From assembly GCA_963804005.1 (NCBI GenBank), contig CAWDOP010000014.1, forward strand, positions 124,001 to 188,000: 64,000 nt of DNA, read 5' to 3'. The notes under the pieces are model-generated. The model made no database searches. It was not told the origin of the DNA and saw only the letters and a program-made list of their open reading frames with translations. The position numbers and the translations under genes are program-made. Within the stretch, counting starts at the first letter, position 1. Each line of letters starts with the position of its first letter. Shown in pieces: positions 23,058 to 32,165 of this stretch. Source of the stretch: JAGXRK01 sp963804005 (GTDB taxonomy: Bacteria; Bacteroidota; Ignavibacteria; Ignavibacteriales; Ignavibacteriaceae).

Positions 23058-25070
23058 ATGAAAAATTTTGAACTCGTATCGAACTATAAACCTTCAGGGG
23101 ATCAGCCGGAAGCAATTAAACAGTTAGTTGAAGGGATTAACAGGGGCGACAAATTTCAGACTCTCCTCGGTGTTACCGGAAGCGGAAAAACTTTTACAAT
23201 CTCTAATGTAATTCAGCAAGTTAATAAACCAACATTAATAATTTCACATAATAAAACCCTCGCCGCACAGCTTTATTCCGAATTTAAAGCGTTCTTTCCA
23301 AATAATGCGGTTGAGTTTTTTATCAGCTATTACGATTACTATCAGCCGGAAGCCTATGTTGTTTCAAGTGATCTTTACATAGAAAAAGATTTTTCAGTTA
23401 ATGAAGAAATAGACCGTTTAAGATTAAAGGCAACCACAGCACTTATTGAAGGAAGAAGGGATGTAATAATTGTTGCAAGTGTAAGCTGTATTTACGGTAT
23501 CGGTGCGCCTGATGAATATGCCAAGCAAATCATCTTTGTAAAAAAAGGTGATAAGATTGATAAGAAAAAATTTCTGCGAGAACTTATTAATATTTATTTC
23601 ACAAGAAATGATGTGGAATTTGGGAGAGGAACTTTTCGTGCCCGCGGTGATGTTGTGGAAATAATTCCCGCTTACCAGTATGAAGAAGGCGTAAGAATAG
23701 AATTTTTTGATAATGAGGTCGAAAGAGTTTCTATTATTGATACGATGACCGGTAAAGTTATAAATGAAGTTGAATCGGTTCCGATTTACCCGGCGAAATA
23801 TTTTGTGACTGACCGCGATAAGATGCAAAAAGCAATTTACAATATTGAAATTGAATTAGAACAACGACTAAAAGATTTAAGAGAGCAAGAAAAATATCTT
23901 GAGGCACAAAGATTAGAACAGAGAACAAAGTTTGATGTTGAGATGATGAAAGAAATTGGATACTGTTCAGGCATAGAAAATTATTCCCGTTTTATGGATG
24001 GAAGAGAATCCAGTTCAAGACCTTTCAACTTATTCGATTATTTCCCAGATGATTATCTCCTAGTAATTGACGAATCACATGTTACAGTTCCTCAGCTTCG
24101 TGCAATGTATAACGGTGACAGGAAAAGAAAAGAAACCCTTGTCGAATACGGTTTCCGTTTACCATCTGCATTAGATAATCGCCCGATGAAGTTTGAAGAA
24201 ATAGAGAAAATGTTTGAGCAGGTAATTTTTGTAGGCGCAACTCCAAGTGATTATGAACTTGCAAAAAGCGGGGGAGTTGTTGTTGAGCAAATTATTCGTC
24301 CAACCGGATTGCTTGATCCTGAAATTGAAGTCCGACCGATAAAGGGACAAATTGATGATCTCATAGGTGAAATAAGAAAACGTGCTGAAAAAAAAGAACG
24401 AACTCTGGTTACAACTCTTACTAAAAAAATGGCAGAAGATCTTTCAGATTATCTTGATAAGATTGGCGTTCGGGTTCGTTACATACACAGTGATATTGTT
24501 TCACTTGAACGCGTTGAAATTCTTCGCGATTTAAGACTCGGTGAGTTTGATGTGCTTGTAGGAGTAAATCTTTTAAGGGAAGGACTCGATCTTCCAGAGG
24601 TTTCGTTAGTTGCAATTATCGACGCCGATAAAGAAGGATTTTTACGGAGTGAAAAATCCCTTATGCAAACTGCAGGAAGAACAGCACGTAATGTTAACGG
24701 TAGAGTAATTATGTATGCCGATAAGATTACAGAATCAATGCGTAAAACAATTGAGGTGACGATCAGAAGAAGAAAGCTTCAGCAGGAATACAATGAAGCA
24801 AATGGAATTATTCCAACTACAATTTATAAATCTATGGAAGAAATACTATCATCTACTTCCATTGCAGATGTTAGAAGAAAAGATAATAAAGAAACTTTCA
24901 GCTTTTTAAAAGTTGCAGAACCGATATTGAAGTATATGAGTAAAGATCAGAAAGAAGATTTAATTGAACAGTTAACCGAACAAATGTATCAAGCAGCAAA
25001 AGATCTTGAGTTTGAAAAAGCAGCCAACCTACGAGATGAAATTCAAAAGCTGAAAAAGATGGTAGGATGA
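23058..25070 (+). CDS. uvrB: Excinuclease ABC subunit B
   Basis: The 670-residue protein is full length for UvrB. It has Walker A GVTGSGKT, the beta-hairpin region YYDYYQPEAYV, the DESHVTVPQ helicase motif II, RPTGLLDPEIEVRP, the helicase C-terminal motif VNLLREGLDLPEVSLV with QTAGRTARN, and a C-terminal UVR domain (about 630-670) that contacts UvrC. In nucleotide excision repair it receives damaged DNA from UvrA and prepares it for UvrC. It is convergent with truA, separated by 10 bases without an obvious terminator. Confidence 0.98.
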   Translation: MKNFELVSNYKPSGDQPEAIKQLVEGINRGDKFQTLLGVTGSGKTFTISNVIQQVNKPTLIISHNKTLAAQLYSEFKAFFPNNAVEFFISYYDYYQPEAYVVSSDLYIEKDFSVNEEIDRLRLKATTALIEGRRDVIIVASVSCIYGIGAPDEYAKQIIFVKKGDKIDKKKFLRELINIYFTRNDVEFGRGTFRARGDVVEIIPAYQYEEGVRIEFFDNEVERVSIIDTMTGKVINEVESVPIYPAKYFVTDRDKMQKAIYNIEIELEQRLKDLREQEKYLEAQRLEQRTKFDVEMMKEIGYCSGIENYSRFMDGRESSSRPFNLFDYFPDDYLLVIDESHVTVPQLRAMYNGDRKRKETLVEYGFRLPSALDNRPMKFEEIEKMFEQVIFVGATPSDYELAKSGGVVVEQIIRPTGLLDPEIEVRPIKGQIDDLIGEIRKRAEKKERTLVTTLTKKMAEDLSDYLDKIGVRVRYIHSDIVSLERVEILRDLRLGEFDVLVGVNLLREGLDLPEVSLVAIIDADKEGFLRSEKSLMQTAGRTARNVNGRVIMYADKITESMRKTIEVTIRRRKLQQEYNEANGIIPTTIYKSMEEILSSTSIADVRRKDNKETFSFLKVAEPILKYMSKDQKEDLIEQLTEQMYQAAKDLEFEKAANLRDEIQKLKKMVG

Positions 25071-25080
25071 TTCTCTAAGT

Positions 25081-25914
25081 TCACAATTTGCGGTTGGCAG
25101 CAGAAAAATCATAAATAACTTTTTCCAAAAATAAACCCGATGGTGGTGCTGTAAATTTCGCAGGTTCAGTTGATTTGTTATTCAGATAAAACAAAATATC
25201 CTTTTCAGATTTTTTCCCTCGTCCAACTTCAACCAAGACACCAACAATTCTTCTTACCATTTTCCATATAAAATGAGAACCTGAAATTCTGATTAAAATT
25301 AAATCGTCTTCTTCTTTTACCTCAATATTATCGACAACAACTTTTGTGGATTTTTCTTCGGGATCATCATCGCTGAAGGATGAAAAATCATTCATTCCAA
25401 TAAATAATTTTGCTCCTTTTTTAATAGCCTCAACATCCAGTTTATCTTTAACCCACCAAACTTGATTTTTTTCAAATGCATTTCTGCGTTTTGATATTTT
25501 ATATAAGTAAACTCGTGATTTTGCTGAATGTCGGGCATGAAAGTTTTTATTGGTTTTTTCTATTTCAAGAATATTTATATCGTACGGCAGAAGATCATTT
25601 ATTTTCATCTTAATTATGTGAGGAGAAAGCATTGTATCCGCATCAAGATGTGCAACTTGACATAAAGCATGAACTCCGCTGTCTGTTCTTCCGGAACCTT
25701 GCAGATCGACAAAACTGTTCGCAAATATTTTTTCGCAAGCTTTTATCAATTCACCTTGAACAGTGCGTGCATTATGCTGTTTCTGCCAGCCCGAATAGCG
25801 TGTTCCTTCGTATTCAATTAATAGTTTGAACCGTGAAAAACTTTTTATTTTTGATTTAAATGATTGCGAGGGTTTTTTGTAAAATGTATTTTTTGTTCGC
25901 TTACTTTTAATCAT
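25081..25914 (-). CDS. truA: tRNA pseudouridine(38-40) synthase
   Basis: The 277-residue protein has the TruA core: FKLLIEYEGTRYSGWQKQ at about 29, the catalytic Asp in GSGRTDSGVHAL, the KIKINDLLP-like KMKINDLLPYD, and SGSHFIWKMVRRIVGVL near the C-terminus. It converts uridines 38-40 of tRNA anticodon arms to pseudouridine. The first 28 residues are a Lys/Ser-rich extension not usual in TruA. No later Met fits a start, so the extension is probably real. It is the last gene of a queE-queD-truA run on the minus strand. Confidence 0.96.
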   Translation of the reverse strand: MIKSKRTKNTFYKKPSQSFKSKIKSFSRFKLLIEYEGTRYSGWQKQHNARTVQGELIKACEKIFANSFVDLQGSGRTDSGVHALCQVAHLDADTMLSPHIIKMKINDLLPYDINILEIEKTNKNFHARHSAKSRVYLYKISKRRNAFEKNQVWWVKDKLDVEAIKKGAKLFIGMNDFSSFSDDDPEEKSTKVVVDNIEVKEEDDLILIRISGSHFIWKMVRRIVGVLVEVGRGKKSEKDILFYLNNKSTEPAKFTAPPSGLFLEKVIYDFSAANRKL

Positions 25915-25922
25915 ACTTTTAC

Positions 25923-26339
25923 TCAGCGAAGTTTCACTGATTCCTCAGCATAATCGAAAGGTGTTTCAAAAACTCTTACTTTAATGTGAGAAACATTTTC
26001 GGGAAGTGAAGTCTTCTTTATCTCACCCAGAAGATATAAACAAATATTTTCGGCAGTTGCTTGGAAATCCACAACTACTTTTTTTGAATTCATCTTTTCT
26101 AAAAATTCAAGAACGATTGTATCGTCTTTATGTACCATAAATGCATGATCAAGTTTTTCAATTATTGGATTGATGATTTTTTCCACATCGTAATAATCTA
26201 TAATCATTGCATTATCATCGAGTTCGCCTTCAAATTCAACGATCATTTTGTATGAATGACCATGAATGTTTTTGCACTGACCAAAATGCTCAGGTAGTCT
26301 GTGTCCCATTTCCCATCTGAATTCTTTTGCAATTTTCAT
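25923..26339 (-). CDS. queD: 6-carboxy-tetrahydropterin synthase QueD
   Basis: The 138-residue protein has the zinc-binding histidines of the PTPS/QueD family in GHRLPEHF and HGHSYKM, the catalytic Cys in FGQCKNIHGHS, and the C-terminal VRVFETPFDYAE. It makes 6-carboxy-5,6,7,8-tetrahydropterin from dihydroneopterin triphosphate, the second step to queuosine. Its ATG overlaps the queE stop by one base (TAATG), so the two steps are coupled. Other queuosine genes (queC, queF, tgt) are not in the window. Confidence 0.95.
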   Translation of the reverse strand: MKIAKEFRWEMGHRLPEHFGQCKNIHGHSYKMIVEFEGELDDNAMIIDYYDVEKIINPIIEKLDHAFMVHKDDTIVLEFLEKMNSKKVVVDFQATAENICLYLLGEIKKTSLPENVSHIKVRVFETPFDYAEESVKLR

Positions 26340-26980
26340 TACACACCTCTCATTTCATGGTGCCAGATATATTTGTGCAGCTGCAGTTGAAATCTAATAT
26401 TCAATTTATCTTCTATTATCCAATTTACTAAAGTTACAGGTTCAAGTTTTCCGAATACTACGGAAAATATAATTTCACATTTTTCTGTTAATGAATGCTT
26501 TAGAATTTGTTCTTTACTCCATTCATAATCTTCCCTATCGCCAATAACAAATTTAACTTCATCGATTGGTTTCAGATACTTTATATTTTCATATAAATTT
26601 TTCTTCATCATTCCGCTTGATGGACATTTCAGATCCATAATTATTTTTACGCCTGGATCAATATCTTTAATCGTAAGGCTTCCGCCTGTCTCAATCATTA
26701 CTTCAAAGCCATCATCACATAATTTTTTCATAAGTTCAAGGCATTCATCCATCTGGACTAAGGGCTCACCGCCGGTAATTTCAACTAGTTTACAATTAAA
26801 TTTCTTTACTTCTGAAATAACTTCATCGATAGAAAGATCTTTTCCCTCATAAAAGGCATATTCTGTATCGCAGTAAGTACAGCGGAGGTTACAATAGGTC
26901 AATCTGACAAAAACGCAGGGCAGTCCGGCTTTGGAGCTTTCACCCTGAATCGAGAAATATATTTCATTTACCTTAAGCAT
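26339..26980 (-). CDS. queE: 7-carboxy-7-deazaguanine synthase QueE (radical SAM)
   Basis: The 213-residue protein has the radical-SAM cluster motif CNLRCTYC (CxxxCxxC) after FSIQGESSKAGLP, the GGEPL motif (EITGGEPLVQ) and the short form typical of QueE. It converts the QueD product into 7-carboxy-7-deazaguanine, the precursor of queuosine. It is the first gene of the queE-queD-truA unit. All three genes serve tRNA modification, at the anticodon wobble base and anticodon arm. Confidence 0.96.
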   Translation of the reverse strand: MLKVNEIYFSIQGESSKAGLPCVFVRLTYCNLRCTYCDTEYAFYEGKDLSIDEVISEVKKFNCKLVEITGGEPLVQMDECLELMKKLCDDGFEVMIETGGSLTIKDIDPGVKIIMDLKCPSSGMMKKNLYENIKYLKPIDEVKFVIGDREDYEWSKEQILKHSLTEKCEIIFSVVFGKLEPVTLVNWIIEDKLNIRFQLQLHKYIWHHEMRGV

Positions 26981-27050
26981 ATTTTCTCTGTTTTGGGTCG
27001 TTTTTCAAACTTTGACTGTAATTAGGGCTGTTAAATTACTAAAGGAAAAT

Positions 27051-27079
27051 TTGACATCAAATGAGTGAATCTATATATT
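27051..27079 (+). promoter_or_regulatory. Sigma70-type promoter of rpsT
   Basis: TTGACA (27051-27056), a 17-base spacer and TATATT (27074-27079) lie about 40 bases before the rpsT ATG. The spacing is consensus. Confidence 0.75.
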
Positions 27080-27117
27080 TGTTCTTCGTTTTTTAACAAA
27101 ATTAAGGTTTCCAAGGA

Positions 27118-27381
27118 ATGGCGCATCATAAATCGGCTAAGAAAAGAATTAGATCATCTGAAAAAAAGAGAGATGCAAACAAGATGGTTGAGTCTAAGAT
27201 TCGGACTTACTACAAAAAGACCTTGTCTGCTACGAATAAAGAAGAAGTTGAAAAGTTATACAAAGAAGCTGTCGCTATTCTTGACAGAAGCGTTACAAAA
27301 GGTAAGCTTCACTCAAATAATGCTGCAAGAAAAAAATCCAACCTCACGAAACATTTAAATAGTGTTAGTGTTGCTAAATAG
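27118..27381 (+). CDS. rpsT: Ribosomal protein S20
   Basis: The 87-residue basic protein begins MAHHKSAKKRIRSSEKKR and continues with the three-helix pattern of bacterial S20 (KTLSATNKEEVEKLYKEAVAILD, NNAARKKSNLTKHL). It binds 16S rRNA early in 30S assembly. The ATG follows CCAAGG. It is a single-gene unit, with a consensus promoter upstream and a strong terminator downstream. Confidence 0.98.
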   Translation: MAHHKSAKKRIRSSEKKRDANKMVESKIRTYYKKTLSATNKEEVEKLYKEAVAILDRSVTKGKLHSNNAARKKSNLTKHLNSVSVAK

Positions 27382-27405
27382 CTGAATCAAAATAGTTTTC
27401 ATTTT

Positions 27406-27435
27406 AAGGCTCTTGATTTCAAGAGCCTTTTTTAT
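27406..27435 (+). terminator. Intrinsic terminator after rpsT
   Basis: AAGGCTCTTGA and TCAAGAGCCTT form a perfect stem with a tiny loop, followed by six or more T. Confidence 0.92.
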
Positions 27436-27488
27436 TTTGTACTGAACATTAAGACAAATATTTTTGTTTGTGTCTATGGAGTTTTATT

Positions 27489-28406
27489 ATGTCAAAAAAA
27501 ATTATTATAACAGGTGCAACCGGATTTATAGGTAAAAAACTATGCAAGGCTTTAGCTGATCGTGGTGATGAAGTAACAATTTTTACAAGAAACATTGAAT
27601 CAGCAAAGAAGGATTTCCCTTTCATTAAAAGCTTTGTTAAGTGGAATTATAAAAATCCTGATGAGTGGAAATTTCATATAGAGAATAAAGATGCTGTTAT
27701 TCATCTTGCAGGAGTAAATTTATTTGCAAAAAGATGGAATGAAGATTTTAAAAAACAAATCATCGAATCCAGAAATCTTAGTACAAAGAATCTTGTATTA
27801 TCTATAAAGGATTGTAAGATCAAACCTGAAGTTTTTATATCCGCGTCAGGTGTTGGATACTATGGCGACAGTGGAGATACATTTGTAGCTGAAGAATCAA
27901 CCAAAGGAAAAGATTTTCTTTCTGATGTATGTGAAGTCTGGGAACGTGAATCACTAAAAGCTGTTGAATATGGAATCAGAAATGTTCAAATAAGAACCGG
28001 ATTAGTTTTAAGTCCTGAAGATGGCGCATTAAAACAAATGTTACCAACATTTAAATTTTTTATCGGAGGTCCATTGGGAAATGGAAAGCAGTGGGTTTCA
28101 TGGTTACATATAGATGATATTGTTGGAATTTATATTCATGCAATTGATAACACAAATTTAAGTGGAACAGTTAACGCTGCATCGCCCAATCCTGTTAAAA
28201 TGAAAGAATTTGCTAAAACACTAGGAATAGTGCTGCGTCGCCCATCCTTTTTTTCTGTTCCGGAATTCGTAATAAGATTTTCTGTTGGTGAAGCCGCTGA
28301 TGTTGTGTTATCAGGACAAAGAGTTGATGTTACAAAAATTTTGGACAGTGGATACAAATTTAAATTTGAAAATCTCGGAGGGGCTTTAAACAATTTGTTA
28401 AAATGA
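27489..28406 (+). CDS. TIGR01777-type NAD-dependent epimerase (SDR39U1-like)
   Basis: The start is placed at the ATG at 27489 (MSKKIIITGATGFIG), which has GGAG ahead. The seven codons before it in frame are not needed. The 305-residue protein has a Rossmann motif GATGFIGKKL, the family motif FISASGVGYYGDSGD, and a C-terminal DUF1731-like part (LRRPSFFSVPEFVIRFSVGEAADVVLSGQRV). The family is widespread, its reaction is not firmly known, and some members affect cell division. It stands alone between terminators. Confidence 0.92.
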   Translation: MSKKIIITGATGFIGKKLCKALADRGDEVTIFTRNIESAKKDFPFIKSFVKWNYKNPDEWKFHIENKDAVIHLAGVNLFAKRWNEDFKKQIIESRNLSTKNLVLSIKDCKIKPEVFISASGVGYYGDSGDTFVAEESTKGKDFLSDVCEVWERESLKAVEYGIRNVQIRTGLVLSPEDGALKQMLPTFKFFIGGPLGNGKQWVSWLHIDDIVGIYIHAIDNTNLSGTVNAASPNPVKMKEFAKTLGIVLRRPSFFSVPEFVIRFSVGEAADVVLSGQRVDVTKILDSGYKFKFENLGGALNNLLK

Positions 28407-28408
28407 AA

Positions 28409-28430
28409 AAGGGCTTCAAACGAAGCCCTT
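28409..28430. terminator. Bidirectional terminator between the epimerase gene and ahcY
   Basis: AAGGGCTTC, AAA, CGAAGCCCTT forms a 9-bp stem just after the epimerase stop and 20 bases from the ahcY stop. A-runs and T-runs flank both sides only moderately. Confidence 0.7.
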
Positions 28431-28450
28431 AATAATTCTACGCGAAAATT

Positions 28451-29779
28451 TTAATACCTATAATAATCAGGTTTGAATGGTCCTTCAACAGAAACACCGA
28501 TATATTCAGCCTGCTCAGGAGTTAACTCATCTAAGACAACACCGACTTTCTTTAAGTGCAATCTAGCCACTTTTTCATCCAGATGTTTTGGTAAAGTATA
28601 TACCTGTTTTTCATATTTGTCAGAATGCTTCCAGAGTTCAATCTGCGCAAGAGTTTGATTTGTAAATGAGTTTGACATAACAAATGAAGGATGACCGGTT
28701 GCACAGCCAAGATTAACCAATCTACCTTCGGCAAGAACAATAATATCCTTTCCATCAATCGTATATTTATCAACCTGAGGTTTAATTGTGTTCTTAGTCT
28801 TACCGTAATTTTTATTCAACCAAGCCATATTAATTTCATGATCAAAGTGTCCTATGTTACAAACAACAGCTTTATCTTTCATAACTTTAAAGTGTCTATC
28901 AGTTACAACATTTTTATTTCCTGTTGCAGTAACAATAATATCTGCTTCTTTAACAGCATCATCCATTTTCTTTACTTCATATCCTTCCATAGCTGCCTGA
29001 AGTGCACATATCGGATCGATTTCGGTAACAATCACTCTAACATTGGCATTCTTCAACGATTCGGCGGAACCTTTTCCGACATCTCCGAAACCAGCTACAA
29101 CGGCAACTTTACCTGCAAGCATTAAATCAGTTGCTCTTCGCAAAGCATCAACCAAAGATTCGCGGCATCCGTATTTATTATCAAACTTAGATTTTGTTAC
29201 AGAGTCATTGACATTTATTGCAGGTATTGGAAGTGTTCCATCCTTCATTCTTTCATATAATCGATGAACACCAGTCGTAGTCTCTTCTGAAACACCTTTT
29301 ATACCGACAGCAAGTTCAGGATAATTATCAAAAACCATGTTTGTCAAATCACCACCGTCATCAAGGATCATATTTAATGGTTTGCTCTCATCTCCGAAGA
29401 ATAATGTCTGTTCAATACACCAGTTAAATTCATCTTCGTTCATACCTTTCCAGGCAAAAACAGGAACTCCTTTAGCGGCAATTGCAGCAGCAGCATGATC
29501 CTGAGTTGAAAAGATATTACAGGAAGACCAGCGAACTTCAGCACCAAGATCAATTAGTGTTTCAATTAATACAGCTGTTTGAATAGTCATATGCAGACAG
29601 CCTGCAATTCTTGCATTTTTCAATGGTTTTTTATCTTTAAATTCTTCTCTCAAAGACATCAATCCGGGCATTTCAGCTTCTGCAAGTTCCATTTCTTTTC
29701 GTCCCCATTCAGCAAGTGAAATATCTTTTACTTTGTAAGGAAGTGACAAATCAATTTTCTTATCTAACACAACACTCAT
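28451..29779 (-). CDS. ahcY: Adenosylhomocysteinase
   Basis: The 442-residue protein is full length for S-adenosylhomocysteine hydrolase. Landmarks are CLHMTIQTAVLIETL, the SCNIFSTQDHAAAA motif, DDGGDLT, VNDSVTKSKFDN, the NAD site GKVAVVAGFGDVGKGSA and the C-terminal GPFKPDYYRY with Tyr. It splits S-adenosylhomocysteine into adenosine and homocysteine to keep methyltransferases active. It lies 86 bases after metK on the same strand, so synthesis of SAM and disposal of its product are probably co-expressed. The gap carries a perfect inverted repeat. Confidence 0.98.
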   Translation of the reverse strand: MSVVLDKKIDLSLPYKVKDISLAEWGRKEMELAEAEMPGLMSLREEFKDKKPLKNARIAGCLHMTIQTAVLIETLIDLGAEVRWSSCNIFSTQDHAAAAIAAKGVPVFAWKGMNEDEFNWCIEQTLFFGDESKPLNMILDDGGDLTNMVFDNYPELAVGIKGVSEETTTGVHRLYERMKDGTLPIPAINVNDSVTKSKFDNKYGCRESLVDALRRATDLMLAGKVAVVAGFGDVGKGSAESLKNANVRVIVTEIDPICALQAAMEGYEVKKMDDAVKEADIIVTATGNKNVVTDRHFKVMKDKAVVCNIGHFDHEINMAWLNKNYGKTKNTIKPQVDKYTIDGKDIIVLAEGRLVNLGCATGHPSFVMSNSFTNQTLAQIELWKHSDKYEKQVYTLPKHLDEKVARLHLKKVGVVLDELTPEQAEYIGVSVEGPFKPDYYRY

Positions 29780-29828
29780 TATAATTTAACCTTTACTTTG
29801 TTTTTAATTCAACTACTTAACAATATTA

Positions 29829-29852
29829 AATTTATTGAAAGTTCAATAAATT
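29829..29852. repeat. Perfect inverted repeat between metK and ahcY
   Basis: AATTTATTGAA, two bases, TTCAATAAATT: 11-bp arms, located 14 bases after the metK stop and about 50 bases before the ahcY start. It may be an RNA hairpin stabilising or partly ending the metK message, or an operator for ahcY. It is AT-rich and so only weakly significant. Confidence 0.55.
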
Positions 29853-29865
29853 AGAAATGATTTTT

Positions 29866-31008
29866 TTAAGCATACTTTTTAAATACCGGGACGAGATCTG
29901 TTTTTTCCCAGGTAAACTCTTCTTCTGTCCTTCCGAAATGACCATAAGCAGCAGTTTTTTGATATATCGGTCTTCTAAGATTTAATCTATCAATTATTCC
30001 AAGTGGAGTAAGATTAACTTCTTTCTGAATCATTTTAGATATTTCAAAATCAGGAATAATCCCGGTTCCTTTAGTATCGATATAAATAGAAACTGGTTCT
30101 GCGACACCAATTGCATAAGCAAGCTGAACAAGACATTCTGTTGCTAGTCCCGCCGCAACAACATTCTTAGCAATATGTCTGGCGGCATAAGTGGCAGAGC
30201 GATCAACTTTAGAAGGATCTTTACCTGAAAAAGCACCGCCGCCATGAGGAGCCCAACCACCGTAAGTATCAACAATAATTTTTCTTCCCGTTAGTCCGCT
30301 ATCACCATGAGGACCACCAATTTCAAATCTTCCGGTTGGATTAACATAATACTTTGTTTTATCATCAAGAAATTCAGCAGGAATGATTGGTTTAATTACC
30401 TGCTCAATAACATCTTCTTTAATTTTCTTCTGACTTGCATCTGCGTCATGCTGTGTTGAAACTACAACAGCATCAACTCTTACAGGTTTTTTATTGTCGT
30501 CATATTCCACAGTTACCTGTGATTTAGAATCAGGTCTTAAATATGGCATTACACCATTGTACCCTTTTCTGATATCAGCAAGTTTTTTGACAAGTTTATG
30601 CGCATACATAATAGGCATCGGCATAAGTTCGGGCGTTTGATCGCAAGCATAGCCAAACATTATTCCCTGATCTCCTGCACCGCCTCTATCAACTCCCATT
30701 GCAATATCTGGTGACTGAGAATGAATTGCATTAAGAACTGAACATGATTCAGCATCAAACTTATAATCAGCACTTGTATAACCTATTTTTTTAACTGTAG
30801 CACGAACTACATCCTGAACTTCTACATAAGATTTTGTTGTGACTTCTCCACCGACTAAAACTAATCCGGTTGTTACAAATGTTTCGCAGGCAACTCTTGC
30901 ATTGGGATCATCTTTAATTATTGCATCAAGAATTCCATCGGAAATTGCATCGGCTACTTTATCGGGATGACCTTCTGAAACCGATTCAGATGTGAATAAA
31001 AACGACAT
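29866..31008 (-). CDS. metK: S-adenosylmethionine synthetase
   Basis: The 380-residue protein has the three signature regions: FTSESVSEGHPDKVADAISD at the N-terminus, the GAGDQGIMFGYA hexapeptide region and the P-loop-like GGGAFSGKDPSKVDRSA. It makes SAM from methionine and ATP. AAGGA precedes the ATG. No SAM riboswitch is apparent in the short leader (31009 onward), where a divergent flavin oxidoreductase gene begins. Confidence 0.98.
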   Translation of the reverse strand: MSFLFTSESVSEGHPDKVADAISDGILDAIIKDDPNARVACETFVTTGLVLVGGEVTTKSYVEVQDVVRATVKKIGYTSADYKFDAESCSVLNAIHSQSPDIAMGVDRGGAGDQGIMFGYACDQTPELMPMPIMYAHKLVKKLADIRKGYNGVMPYLRPDSKSQVTVEYDDNKKPVRVDAVVVSTQHDADASQKKIKEDVIEQVIKPIIPAEFLDDKTKYYVNPTGRFEIGGPHGDSGLTGRKIIVDTYGGWAPHGGGAFSGKDPSKVDRSATYAARHIAKNVVAAGLATECLVQLAYAIGVAEPVSIYIDTKGTGIIPDFEISKMIQKEVNLTPLGIIDRLNLRRPIYQKTAAYGHFGRTEEEFTWEKTDLVPVFKKYA

Positions 31009-31167
31009 AACTATTTATCCTTAAAATGAATTTTATTGTTCAATTATGAATTTCGAGTGCCAAATTTAGCCAATCTCATCATGATATACAAAAATATTTT
31101 AGGTGGATTTTGCTATCTTTATTCCAATCTTAAATTAAATAAAAAACAAAATAATGAGTTAATTCCA

Positions 31168-32118
31168 ATGTTTACCAGGATCACAAAACTATTTGACATA
31201 CAGCATCCCATCATTCAAGCTGGAATGGTTTGGGTTTCCGGCTGGAAGCTTGCTTCAGCAGTTTCAAATTGTGGTGGACTCGGTTTGATCGGTTCCGGAT
31301 CAATGAAACCCGATTTGCTAAAAGAACACATACAAAAATGTAAAGCTGCGTCGGATAAACCGTTTGGTGTAAATATTCCGTTACTCCGTAGAGATGCTGA
31401 TGAACTTGTGAGAGTGACAATAGATGAAAGAGTAAAAATTGTTTTTACATCTGCTGGGCATCCAAAAAAATATGCTGCCTTATTAAAAGAAAATGGAATT
31501 AAACTTGTCCACGTTGTACCAAATATTAAGTACGGATTAAAAGCACAGGAAGCCGGATGTGATGCGGTCGTCGGTGAAGGTGTTGAAGCAGGTGGACATA
31601 ACGGAGCAGATCAGCTCACAACCTTCGCACTTATTCCTCAGCTTGTTGATTCCCTCGATATTCCTGTTATTGCAGCAGGTGGAATTGCTGATGGCAGAGG
31701 AATATTAGCCGCGCTTTCATTAGGCGCCGAAGGTGCACAAATCGGAACGCGCTTTGCTGCTACTGTTGAGTCATCTGCTCACGATAATTATAAAAGTAGA
31801 ATTGTTGTATCCGGTGATGTTGATACTGTGCTTGCATTTCGTAAAATAGGATTGGTTAGAATGATGAAAAATGATTTTGCACTCCGTTCACTTAAAGCAG
31901 AATTAGAAGGATGGAGTGAAGAGCAGCTTAAAAACCTTCTCGGAGCAAAACGTGAACGTATTGGCATTTTTGAAGGCGATGAAAATGAAGGAGCAATGGA
32001 AGCCGGCCAAGGTATCGGTTTGATTAAGGATATTCCGACTGTTAAAGATTTGTTTGAAAGATTGTTAAGGGAATTTGAAGAAGCATATAATAAAATTAAG
32101 ACAAAAGAACATAGATGA
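31168..32118 (+). CDS. NAD(P)H-dependent flavin oxidoreductase (nitronate monooxygenase/FabK-like)
   Basis: The start is placed at the ATG at 31168, giving MFTRITKLFDIQHPIIQAGM, the normal N-terminus. The open frame continues 44 codons upstream without family residues. The 316-residue TIM-barrel protein has the FMN-binding segments SNCGGLGLIGSGS, GVEAGGHNG, VIAAGGIADGRG and GAEGAQIGTRF. Members oxidise nitronates or, as FabK, reduce enoyl-ACP. The sequence alone does not decide, and no fatty-acid genes are nearby. The ribosome site is weak. Confidence 0.88.
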   Translation: MFTRITKLFDIQHPIIQAGMVWVSGWKLASAVSNCGGLGLIGSGSMKPDLLKEHIQKCKAASDKPFGVNIPLLRRDADELVRVTIDERVKIVFTSAGHPKKYAALLKENGIKLVHVVPNIKYGLKAQEAGCDAVVGEGVEAGGHNGADQLTTFALIPQLVDSLDIPVIAAGGIADGRGILAALSLGAEGAQIGTRFAATVESSAHDNYKSRIVVSGDVDTVLAFRKIGLVRMMKNDFALRSLKAELEGWSEEQLKNLLGAKRERIGIFEGDENEGAMEAGQGIGLIKDIPTVKDLFERLLREFEEAYNKIKTKEHR

Positions 32119-32127
32119 CACAAATTT

Positions 32128-32154
32128 AACGGATTAACACAGATTAAATCCGTT
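32128..32154. terminator. Hairpin between convergent oxidoreductase and ispH genes
   Basis: AACGGATT (32128-32135) and AATCCGTT (32147-32154) form an 8-bp stem across an 11-base loop in the 47-bp convergent gap. T-runs are weak, so termination efficiency is uncertain. Confidence 0.5.
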
Positions 32155-32165
32155 GAACTAGTGTT

